Positions 53,969 through 62,354 of a stretch of DNA of 64,000 nt are shown here, one piece after another. The notes under the pieces were generated by a model, which saw nothing but the letters and a program-made list of their open reading frames with translations, ran no database searches and had not been told where the DNA came from. The stretch covers positions 568,842 to 632,841 of the forward strand of contig CAUYUJ010016893.1 in NCBI GenBank assembly GCA_963575745.1, written 5' to 3'. Each line of letters opens with the position of its first letter. The stretch's first letter is position 1. The DNA comes from Prorocentrum cordatum (Eukaryota; Sar; Dinophyceae; Prorocentrales; Prorocentraceae). Position numbers and translations under genes: made by a program.

Positions 53969-54130
53969 GAAAATGACCACAGCCACTGCTTCTTGTTTGC
54001 GCCGCCTTCCAGCCGGCCGAACAAGAAATTTCACTGGTGCCAAGCTCAACGAAAATTACCACAACCACTGCTGTGTTTCTGCGGGCTGGAAGGCGGCAAC
54101 AAAAGAAAAGCAGTGGCTGTGGTCGTTTTC
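53969..54130. mobile_element. Foldback element, family F4
   Basis: GAAAATGACCACAGCCACTG then CTTCTTGTTTGCGCCGCC on the left pairs almost fully with GGCGGCAACAAAAGAAAAGC then AGTGGCTGTGGTCGTTTTC on the right. A second GGCTGGAAGGCGG/CCGCCTTCCAGCC pair lies within. It is 162 bp and noncoding, next to the ankyrin piece at 54150-54239. Confidence 0.88.
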
Positions 54131-54149
54131 AAGCCCCGTGGTGTTTCGC

Positions 54150-54239
54150 CCACGGCGTCCCCCCGTCGTCGTCGGCGGCATCGAGGCACGCGCCCGCGCT
54201 CACGAGCACCGCCACGACCTCCTTGCGGGGAGACGTAAG
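54150..54239 (-). CDS. Ankyrin-repeat coding piece
   Basis: The minus strand reads LTSPRKEVVAVLVSAGACLD then AADDDGGTPW. KEVVAVLVSAGACLDAADDDGGTPW has the helix 2/beta-turn pattern of an ankyrin repeat. Coding resemblance stops at the F4 element on one side and at a foldback-like segment (54270-54385) on the other. Confidence 0.6.
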
Positions 54240-54269
54240 GCTCGGGTTCGGGGGGCTCGGGCTGGCCTG

Positions 54270-54385
54270 ACGGGGCCGTCGGGCGAATGACGAGACCCAG
54301 TCTGGAGCCTGACGAGGGCTTCGGCTGCAAACGTGCCACGAAGCCTCAACCGTCAAATTTCAGGCTGGGCTCGTCAGGCGGCAAC
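54270..54385. mobile_element. Possible foldback element (GCCTGACGAG)
   Basis: GAGCCTGACGAGGGC (~54306) and GGGCTCGTCAGGC (~54366) are inverted. GGCCTGACGGGGCCGTC further out pairs loosely with GGCGGCAACGGCAC. The ends are not sharp. Confidence 0.4.
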
Positions 54386-54482
54386 GGCACACCCGAGGTC
54401 CGGGGAACTCGAGTCTTACGTTCCCCCTCCCCGACCCCCGACCCTTACGAGGAGCAAGAAAAAGAACACAGACACATAATTC

Positions 54483-54598
54483 CGCAGGTCCTTGCGGACG
54501 TCTTGGGCCCCCGCTGGACACCCCCCTCGCTGGCGCGCCCTGGAGGCGCTGCCAGAGAGGCCCAAACGTCCAACCCAAGAAGTCCGTCCGGACCTCAG
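54483..54598. mobile_element. Foldback element, family F1, copy 3
   Basis: GCAGGTCCTTGCGGACGTCT then TGGG pairs with CCCAAGAAGTCCGTCCGGAC then CTC, 116 bp. The interior CGCTGGACACCCC is shared with copy 2 at 51.5 kb. Confidence 0.8.
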
Positions 54599-54729
54599 GA
54601 AGTTCACTGCGTACTGATGGCATACACCTGTAACATTAGCTAATTGATGAACTCTTTCCTCTAATTATCCCGGCAAAGCAACCTAACAGCGATGTGTAGA
54701 AGCATAGATGGAAACATTGCATGCGGTAT

Positions 54730-55290
54730 TCATGTAAGAGCGCTGTTGTAGAATTCTGGTGTTCTCGCAGTCGCATTCGGATTCGCAGTGGCAGTCGCAG
54801 TGGCAACATCAGCGGCAGTCGCAGTGGCACTGCCAGTAGTTACAGTAGCAATAGCTACACTAACAGCAGCAACAGCAGCAGCAGCAGCAGTAATAGTAAC
54901 AGTAGTGTAGCAGTAGAAGTAGTAGTGATGGTAGTAGTGGTAACAGTGAAGTAGTAATTGTAATGTGTGGAGTGAACGAGTAGGAGTGATGGGAGCAGTG
55001 GTAGTAGCAGTAGAATCACTGCTTTCGATAACGGGGATGCGGTCGCGATGGTCCGAGAAACGTTTGGCCAACTTGTTTTCGGCCCGTTCTTGTTCGGACG
55101 TTCCTTTATTTCGCTTCGGTATCCGGCCGAACTGCTTCACGTGCTCGACGAGCGTTTGCAGAGGACCGCTCAATGCAGCACGCTGAGGAGCAGCGCTGTT
55201 CCCTGCCGCAGGCTGAGGAGCACCGCTGTTCAATGCAGCAGGGTCAGGAGCAAAGCCGCCAGACCGAGAACTATCAGCATGTCCTGGCAT
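54730..55290 (-). CDS. Small protein with helicase-associated-like motif
   Basis: From the ATG at 55290 the minus strand encodes ~90 credible residues: an Ala/Pro-rich start, then LVEHVKQFGRIPKRNKGTSE and ERAENKLAKRFSDHRDRI. The pattern FGR(I/L)P...ERAENKLAKRF recalls helicase-associated-type helical modules, though I cannot name the family. From ~55020 the frame runs into (GTA/CAG)-like simple repeats, so the true 3' end is probably near there. A diverged SL lies ~60 bp upstream, suggesting a retroposed copy. Confidence 0.5.
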   Translation of the reverse strand: MPGHADSSRSGGFAPDPAALNSGAPQPAAGNSAAPQRAALSGPLQTLVEHVKQFGRIPKRNKGTSEQERAENKLAKRFSDHRDRIPVIESSDSTATTTAPITPTRSLHTLQLLLHCYHYYHHYYFYCYTTVTITAAAAAVAAVSVAIATVTTGSATATAADVATATATANPNATARTPEFYNSALT

Positions 55291-55347
55291 TGAGGTGCGC
55301 AGTAGGCGCTGCGCAGTTCCTTTGAAAGGAAATCTTCGAAAGCAAGG

Positions 55348-55368
55348 CTGTAGCCAAGATGGCTACGG
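55348..55368 (-). other. Diverged relict spliced leader
   Basis: The minus strand reads CCGTAGCCATCTTGGCTACA then G, matching the SL at 18 of 21 positions. The sequence is also palindromic (GTAGCCAAGATGGCTAC), so chance cannot be excluded. It lies upstream of the ORF at 55290. Confidence 0.55.
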
Positions 55369-55399
55369 GGACGATGATGATGATGAAGATGATGAGTCT

Positions 55400-55725
55400 T
55401 GGAAGTCTGGGAAGTGGAAGAGCACGAAGTGGCGTACAGTTGGCTCCGGGCATTCAAAATGTTGCCCGGGAGTAAAATTCTGGTAAGTGGAAGAGCACGA
55501 AGTGGCCTACAGTTGGCTCCGCGGCATTCAAAATGTGGCCCGGGAATGGTGTTCTGGGAAGTCGAAGAGCACGAAGTGGCCTACAGTTGGCTCCGGGCAT
55601 CCAAAATGTGGACAGGGAATGGAGTTCTGGGAAGTCGAAGAGCACGAAGTGGCCTACTGTTGGTTCTGGGCATTCAAAATGTGGCCCGGGAATGGAGTTC
55701 TGGGAGGTCGAAGAGCACGAAGTGT
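55400..55725. repeat. ~75-bp tandem repeat, 4-5 units
   Basis: The unit is AGTCGAAGAGCACGAAGTGG, CCTACAGTTGGCTCCGGGCA, TTCAAAATGTGGCCCGGGAA, TGGAGTTCTGGGA. The 75-bp period keeps a 25-residue plus-strand frame (EVEEHEVAYSWLRA) for parts of the array, but indels break it. Confidence 0.9.
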
Positions 55726-55739
55726 GTCCCCCGGGGGAG

Positions 55740-56206
55740 TCATCAGATGCTTTCTTTTGACCCCATTAGAAACCTATCAGTCTTCGCTGTTAAGTAAAAA
55801 TCCACCATAATATTTTTCAATATTTTATTCAATACCTTTTTATAATCCACCTGTGCCGATCATCGGTGCAGGGCGAGTTGAGACAGAGGCAGCTCCATGT
55901 TGGGCCGCGGGAGCCCTCCAGAGGGGTCCCAACGCACCAGTGCTCCGCGCTGCGTCCACCGGGCCAGCTGTCGCTGTCTCGACCGGCCCTCCTCTGAGAG
56001 TAGGTCGGCGGCGAGCCCTGGGGAGAAGGGAGAAGGAGAACAGGGGGAAAAGAAACCTACCTCGCTTTTGACCACCCTCGCTTCCAAAAGATACCAAACG
56101 ATGCCAAACTACGGCCTGTACTGGTCAGGCCGCTTAACGAGGAGGCGCGTGGTATGGCTTGGTTTTGCATGGAAGCGAAAGCGGGGTAGGTAATTCACGC
56201 TCTGAG
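55740..56206. other. No gene recognised
   Basis: An AT-rich segment (55790-55850, AATATTTTTCAATATTTTAT) is followed by GC-rich unique sequence. No ankyrin-like coding is seen. Confidence 0.55.
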
Positions 56207-56362
56207 AGAAGGCCTCCTCAGAAGGCCAGGAAGTCCCCGGGCCTTCTGAGAAGTTTTCGACACCCTGCCCGAAGACACAGAACACTGTTCAGAAGGGGTG
56301 AGGGCTCCAAAAAAAGTCCCGCCGCCTTCTGAGAAGGCCTTCTCCTTCTCACTTCGCCGCCG
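56207..56362. mobile_element. Foldback element F5, copy 2, between ankyrin pieces
   Basis: AGAGAAGGCCTCCTCAGAAG...GGCCTTCTGAGAAGTTTTCG...GCCGCCTTCTGAGAAGGCCT then TCTCCTTCTCACTTCGCCGCC. It has the same order of CTTCTCAGAAGG palindromes as 21968-22164. On the minus strand it follows HAAFRG of the ankyrin piece. A GT (GGGGTAACCAGG) between coding and element could serve as a donor. Confidence 0.82.
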
Positions 56363-56389
56363 ATCAGTCTTCCTCGGCTCCTGGTTACC

Positions 56390-56465
56390 CCGGAAGGCGG
56401 CATGGATCAGCGCTGTCCGCCCCGCCCCGTCAGACGCGTTGGCGTCCTTCGGTGGGTCCACAACT
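56390..56465 (-). CDS. Ankyrin-repeat coding piece
   Basis: The minus strand reads VDPPKDANASDGAGRTALIH then AAFRG. DA...DGAGRTALIHAAFRG is the start of a canonical ankyrin repeat. The repeat is cut off just where its second helix should start, where the GTAACC and then the F5 element begin. Confidence 0.65.
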
Positions 56466-56646
56466 CGGCTCGCTGGCAGCCGCTCGCCGAGGCGCGGCCG
56501 CTGGAGGGCACCCCGAGGCTGGAAAGCCGCCGAGAGCCGACCACCAAACGCCCAACGAAACCTCCAACCCCACACCCGGAACGACCTGCGGACCTCCGAC
56601 CCCGAACCTCGGGCCGAGCCTCGAGACGGCCCGAACTTCGTGCCGC

Positions 56647-56766
56647 TGCTCGGACGTCCATGTCCCGCACATGCTTCGGCTTCGTGCGTCTCTTGGTTTT
56701 CTGCTCGAGGCTCCAGGATGCCCTTCGATGGTCCCCGCCGAGAAACAATGCACACGTCCGAGCGAA
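56647..56766. mobile_element. Foldback element F6, copy 3, between ankyrin pieces
   Basis: GCTGCTCGGACGTCCATGTC to AATGCACACGTCCGAGCGAA, the interior CTTCGGCTTCGTGCGT...TTCGATGGTCCCCGCCGAGA matching the 11.7-kb and 12.9-kb copies. On the minus strand it begins right after ankyrin residues ADASACDEA. Confidence 0.87.
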
Positions 56767-56990
56767 GCCCAGGCTTCGTCGCACGCGCTGGCGTCCGCGC
56801 CCGCGCAGACCAGCAGCCGCACGATGGCCGCCCGGCCGTCAAACGCGGCCAGCAGCAGCGCCGTGTGGCCCTCGTGGTCCGCCGCGTGCACGTCGGCGCC
56901 GGCGGCGAGCAGCAGCCCGGCGAGGTCCGCGCGGCCGTGCACCGCCGCCTCCACAAGCCGAAGAACAGCAGGGACAGCATCGGGAGCACT
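56767..56990 (-). CDS. Ankyrin-repeat coding piece, two repeats
   Basis: The minus strand reads VEAAVHGRADLAGLLLAAGA, DVHAADHEGHTALLLAAFDG, RAAIVRLLVCAGADASACDE. These are nearly ideal ankyrin repeats. The frame differs from the 5' piece, with F17 and F1 elements between them. An AG at ~56990 (GAGCAG) is a possible acceptor. Confidence 0.75.
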
Positions 56991-57010
56991 TCTGCTCATA
57001 GGGCGACGTG

Positions 57011-57186
57011 GCGGCGGCCCCGGCGACACGCTCCGCGGACAGCGTGTCGCGCCGCTCCGCGGGGCGGGAGGCTGGGAAAGGCTCAGGGCGTTGACGCCGG
57101 GGGGCCGGGGCGTGGACAGCGTGTCGCGCCGCAGCACTGCGGGCCAGAACCGGCGGCGCGACACGCGGAGCCAGAGCTCCTGACCG
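57011..57186. mobile_element. Element family F17, copy 2
   Basis: GGCGGCGGCCCCGGCGACAC, GCTCCGCGGACAGCGTGTCG, CGTGGACAGCGTGTCGCGCC and GCGACACGCGGAGCCAGAGC then TCCTGACCG. It parallels 51675-51861. Inverted GCGACACGC words give hairpin potential. It is immediately followed by an F1 element. Confidence 0.75.
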
Positions 57187-57194
57187 CACGCTTC

Positions 57195-57331
57195 CCGAGG
57201 TCCGCGCGGGCTTCTCGGCTCGGCGCTGGGCGTCCCCCCCGGGGCAGCGCCCCCGGGGCGCCGCCCCTGGCGCTGGGGAAAGGGGGCGTTCGGCGCCGAG
57301 CCGCGAGATCCGCGATCCGCGCGGACCTCCG
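57195..57331. mobile_element. Foldback element, family F1, copy 4
   Basis: CCGAGGTCCGCGCGGGCTTC then TCGGCTCGGCGC on the left, GCGCCGAGCCGCGAGATCCG...CCGCGCGGACCTCCG on the right, 137 bp. It separates the first ankyrin piece from the second. Confidence 0.85.
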
Positions 57332-57344
57332 AGAGCGGATGCTC

Positions 57345-57736
57345 GTGGCGCGCTTGCTTCTTCGAATGAGCGCGGTGCGCCCCTCGCCGTCGGTCGCGTT
57401 CACGTCGGCGCCCGCCTCCACCAGGAGCCGCGCGATCTCCATCGGGCCGATCGCGGCCGTGCCCATCAGCACCGTCCAGCCGCACCGCTCGTCGGACCGC
57501 GAGCCGGACTCCACGAGCTGCCTCGCGATCTCCGTGGGGCCCTTGGCCGGGAGCACCATGAGCGGCGTGCGCCCGCGCCGCCAGTCCGGCAGCTGGTCGC
57601 CGAGGAGTCGCCGCGCGTGCCCCTCCGCCGCGGAGGCATCCTCGGCACGCGCGGCGGCCTCCAGCGCGGCCCAGGCGTCGCGCATCTCGCTGCGGATGGC
57701 GCCGGCAGTGCCCTTCCACGCGTGCCCGTGCGCCAT
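57345..57736 (-). CDS. Ankyrin-repeat protein, N-terminal piece
   Basis: The ATG at 57736 starts MAHGHAWKGTAGAIRSEMRD, then WAALEAAARAEDASAAEGHA and ankyrin repeats RTPLMVLPAKGPTEIARQLV and CGWTVLMGTAAIGPMEIARL then LVEAGADVNATDGEGRTALI. Ankyrin repeats usually mediate protein binding. The next repeats follow at 56990. Coding resemblance stops near 57345, where an F1 element starts. The LINE insertion lies 26 bp upstream of the ATG. I chose this Met because upstream codons run into the TSD. Confidence 0.75.
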
Positions 57737-57762
57737 GCTCGGGCGTTGCTTGATGGGGGTGC

Positions 57763-57777
57763 TACACAAAGGGGAGG
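57763..57777. repeat. LINE TSD, 3' side
   Basis: TACACAAAGGGGAGG is identical to 63594-63608 and sits directly next to the LINE tail. Confidence 0.95.
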
Positions 57778-57931
57778 TTAGGTTAGGTTAGGACAGCCCC
57801 GAGGGGAAGAGCCTCGCAAGACTAAAACAAGGGGGGGGAGTGGCACCCCTCGGAGAGGGATTTGTTACCCTGGAGGACAGAGCTCCCCACACTCTGACCA
57901 GGGCCCGCGACGGGGTGCCACAGCCCCGAAA

Positions 57932-60900
57932 CTACTCCTCGGCCTGGAAGGCCTCCTTGGCTCGCACTCGCTTTGCGAGGGCAGCCATCCGTCGCTCGTA
58001 CTCAGGGACGGTGGGGGCACACGAGTGGGCCGAGGGAACAGACGTACAAGTGAGCGTCCTAGAACGCGGCTTGGGGGCCACAGACATTGCAGTGACCGCA
58101 GCAGCTCTATCAATCAATTGACGGATACGATTACTGGGGCCTACGCCTCGCGAGTACTTGCTTAGTACCTCACGACCCTTCCTAGAGGGCCGTTGGCACT
58201 TCTTATCAAGATTACGGGAGCACCTCTGGGCCCAGCAGCCGCAGCCGCAGCGAGCCGATTCAGCTTGGCTTGCGATGGCTCTGGGGCTCTGGGGTGGGTC
58301 TCGTGAGAGGCCACACCAATAACCAGGTGCCCCAGGGAACGGCGGACGACCTGACGAACGAACTCGGGGGCCCCAGAGCAGCCCAGAGCCTCTTGGGGGG
58401 TACCCTCATGGGCGACCACCAGACAATGCTTGCACTGCAGACCTAGCAGGCCACCCTCCCACTCATGCCACCCAGGAGCGGACCTGACAGAACGGTGACG
58501 GGCAAAGGGCCTGACGCGCTTCGCTCTGGACTGGAAGGCAGGTAGCACACTAGCAGCAAGCTGGAAAAAATACCTGGCGGTCTCAACTTCAGACTCGAGG
58601 CGGTTGGCTGCCTCGGGTCCGATCGAAGCGTGCATATTGAGAGCCTCCTTGGCGTGGAGGTCGGCAGCGCGGTTACCTTTCGCAGGCGCCCGCTCCACGA
58701 GCGGCAAGTTATCTATCGCGCCCTCGCTTCGATGCGCTTTCACATGCTGGATGGACCTTATGTGGCCGTGCCCGCTGAGGGAGCGGGCGAAGGCCGAGAC
58801 ACCAGCGAAGACCTTACTCGCACGAAGCTGTTCGTGCTCGGGAAGGAGGGCCTGACTTATTGCTGCTTTACAGTCGGCATGCATGAAGGAGCAGCGATCT
58901 GCGATCTGGCAAGCAACAGCAATCGAGAAAGTTTCAGCCATCGCTGGGGACTGCGGAAAACCTCCAGGCACAGTGCCACGCACTACCGAAAGGGCGGCCT
59001 CGGCCTGGGGGTCAAACAAAACGACCGCGTACGCAGCACGCTGAAAACAGGACAAAATCGGCATTGCACTGCTTCCGTCCACCGCGATGTGTAGGTTATC
59101 GCTATGGCCGGCGAATTGCACAGAATTCTCGGGCTCCAGTTCGGGAAAAACCTCACCTAAGTGGTTAGGCCTACAAGTGCATCATACGGAAAAGCCACGG
59201 CATGCCAAATCATCTTGGACCACTGGAGCGCGGGTGCCATGGCCTCACGCACCGCGGGCTCGCCGTGCAATGCCAGCTTGGCACGCAAGCTCGCGCCCCC
59301 CGTCGCAGGCGCCAAGTAGGACATGGCCTGGCGACGGATGGCGAGCAGCTCCTGGTCGTCAACGCCATTGACCTCGACCCCGTAGTGAGCTGCCATCTTG
59401 ATTCCAGTGGTGTAAACTCGTCCAAGCCTCTCATCGGCTTTCCTCATAGACTTGAGCTTGACCGCCTTGGCCAGGCGCTGGGAAGACTTCCGCAGACGCA
59501 TCTTCCTCTTTCCAGCGGTGCGGGCTTGTCCTCGTCGCCGTCCGCAGGCGAAATCCGTGCCAAGATAGGTGACCGCTGGCTTGGACTTGTCTTTGGCGAG
59601 GCCGAGCTTAGTGGCCACCTCCATGCCAAGGGCACAATCGCTGGCCACGACGGCAACCTTATCATTGAGAGTGGCCTGAAGTCGTCGGGAAACTGCTTGA
59701 AACTGCACACCCGCTTGGATCGCAACGCCTGCGACGATGTCTCGGCCACGGCCGCTCACGTGGACTCCAGTGTCGTCGATGTAGCGCATGAAATCAATCG
59801 ACGGGTTGCGGCACACAAACTGGTCGCACTCTGTGATCGTGAAGGCTCGAACCGCAACATCAGCGAAAGCACAGCCTGCTGGTAGCCCGAACGTGGCGAA
59901 CAGAACTGTGCTGCTGTGGCGCAGGCCAAGGCGAAGGATGCGTGGTGACTGCCACGTGTTGAAAATCAACTTGAGAATCGGCATGGGCATGCCGCAGGCA
60001 AGGACGCGACAACGTAACACCTCCAGCGGGATGCCCTCGTAGAACTTGCTGTAGTCCATCAGAATGAGCAGGCTGTAATTGTTCTGGCTGGCCTCAGCCT
60101 CACTGCGCGCAGCCTGCAACCAAGACAGATCGAGTGCACTGCGGCCTGCCAGGGCGCCCCAGCACGGGCGGCGCAGCTGCTGGTGAAGGCCATCGAGGCC
60201 ACGGCGCCGAAGTCTCTGCCAGACACGGTAAATGCCAGAGTACATTATAATCAGACGGTGGCCCTGGTCAGGCTTAGCTAGCATGGGCATGGCAATGAAA
60301 CGCAACTGGCGAGGCAAAAGACCAATCCGTTCGCATGCCTCAAAGAGCGCTGCCATGGCGTCGAGCGCAGCGCGAGGAAGTAGCCCAAGGTGACGAGGAT
60401 GCACTCGATCAATACTGGCTGTAGTGGTGCGCGGAAAGCTGTTAGACACATCACCAATGACGTCCGCACTGGCCCTGTCCATTGCCGTCCTGTCGGGCGT
60501 CCAGGCTTGGCTCGGAAACTGGCTAGCATGCCACAGCTTCTCATACTTGCGAACCTCAGCCTCGACGATATCATGGGGATGTGCCGAGAGCCCTCCTGCG
60601 ATACGAACTACCGTAGGGTGAAGCGCATTGGGAACTCGGGTAGTACGGTGTAGTCCTCGCGAACCATTGGACGATGCCGCGTCGCACCAGTCCTGCCACC
60701 GTTGGCGATCATCTTTAACTTCATCCAGCTCGGCCTTCCGTGCATCAGCTGCAATGTCTCGACGGCACTGCTCAAGAGTTCCAGCAGCTCGGCGGCTGTC
60801 ACGGTGGAGCCGAGGTGCGACACGAGTCTCGAAATCATCGTCCTGAGTGGCAGTTCCAGACTGGTCCCCGAGCTGCACATTGATGCCAAAGAAATCATCC

Positions 60901-62354
60901 TGGTCAAAGTCGGGCTCGTCAAACTGCAGGCCTTCCTGTCCTGAAAGGCCAACCTCGACAGCGGCCGCAGGGGCCGCTTCTGAGCGTAGATGTGCTGTGG
61001 ACGGTGCTGGTAGCGGGCCTTGGGCTCCAGCTGCACGAAGTAAGGCATTGCCTACTGCGACACGCGCCTCGAGGACACTGGCATCAAGGCGTGCGCATAG
61101 CCCCTGCCCGAAGTACTCAGCGGTCGAAAACACATCCACCTCGGCTTCCAAACAAGGTACTGTGGTGTGATTGAGCCTCATGAGCTTGCACAGGTTGCCC
61201 AGGGACTGCGATAACCATGTCCAGCCGCGAGAGATCGCCTTCGCTTCAGCAACGGTCTCGGGGCGGTGATTGTAATCAACCCATCTGGCTTTGGGTGGCG
61301 CCCCCCACGAAGCGCTGCTGGACGCACCCAAGCCAGTGACTGCACTAATCTCCTTCTCGGCGGCATGGGCGAAGGTAGCCCACGCTCGAGACAAAATGCA
61401 CCATGCTTCACGGACAGGCTTCTGGCGACTAGCATCGACGGCCGCCTCAGCCATCACAGAGGGGTGGTGCCAATCTGGGCCTTCTCGTGTGGGTCCGATG
61501 ATGCGTTCAGCCCCATACTTCTTTGCCACCGTGTATACCATGTACTGCTGCCTTAGGCCTTCCGTAGAAAGACCCAGTGAGATGGGGCGGCGAGGTCGCT
61601 TCGGCCAGGAAGTGTCCACATGGACGGACTCAAGCAACCTCTTGGCAACAGTGTTGACAGCAAAGAAATCAATCGCACGGCTCGACTTGGGTGTGATGCA
61701 AGTGGGCAGGGACGGGGCCACGAGTACCATCCTGGCTTCTCTCGGGAAGCCTGACTCCTCGATGTCCCTCGGGGTAGCATTCCAGTCACCAGCCAGGACG
61801 ACGGGGTCGGCAATCTCAGATACCCGCGTGCCGATCTGAGCCAGGATGCGCGCATTCCTGCCCTTGATGCCCTGGTTGACCACCAGGTAGAAGCAGACAA
61901 TGTGCAGCGGCGGCCAGCCAGGAAGGTGCACAACTGCATGCAATGCGCGTCGCTGGTGAAGGACAGCGTGGGCGCAACCTGGTCCCCGAAGTCCAACGTG
62001 ATCCCCAGCCAGAATAGCTACTCCCTGCGCGGGCGTTGTTCCCCTGGACTTGGCGCCAGGGCTGGCGAGGCACTTCCACCCACGACGACCTGCCCAGGCA
62101 ACAAAATCAGCATTGTCATCATCGTGGAATCCGACTTCCTGTGCGACGAAAATTGTCGCTGACGAAGCCTGTATCTTTTCCTTCAGTGTGCGGATGCCAC
62201 GGTTAGCGTTGAAGGATTCCACGAAGAACTGGCTACGGGGGTCAGCATTCGGTGGTGGCCGAACTTGGCCGTGATGAACAGGTAAGCTACTGACTAATAC
62301 AGGCAGATCAAAGGCGCTGCCGTTTATCACGATGCATGGCCAGTAGCTTGTCAT
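57932..62354 (-). CDS. LINE ORF2: endonuclease, reverse transcriptase, RNase H
   Basis: The first usable Met after the shadow of ORF1 is at 62354, overlapping ORF1 by 47 bp. Endonuclease (~62230-61600): FVAQEVGFHDDD, VVLAGDWNATP (~61797) and SRAIDFFAVN fit the exonuclease-endonuclease-phosphatase fold. Reverse transcriptase (~60300-59500): FIAMPMLAKPDQGHRLIIMY, LLILMDYSKFYEGIP, FGLPAGCAFADV and the catalytic box FMRYIDDTG (~59785). RNase H (~59080-58600): D in HIAVDGSS, E in SPAMAETF, D in FMHADCKAA, then VKAH and the final D in NRAADLHAKEA. Frame changes lie near 59160 (RT to RNase H) and ~58190 (to the C-terminus ending AALAKRVRAKEAFQAEE at 57932). ORF2 makes the machinery for target-primed reverse transcription. 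Confidence 0.92.

Noticed and set aside
55399-55797. Repeat protein EVEEHEVAYSWLRA
   Set aside because: The 75-bp units keep frame only partly before indels break it, and no flanking coding sequence is seen.
58604-59094. Plus-strand ORFs over the RNase H region
   Set aside because: Antisense shadows of the minus-strand domain that has all four catalytic acidic residues.
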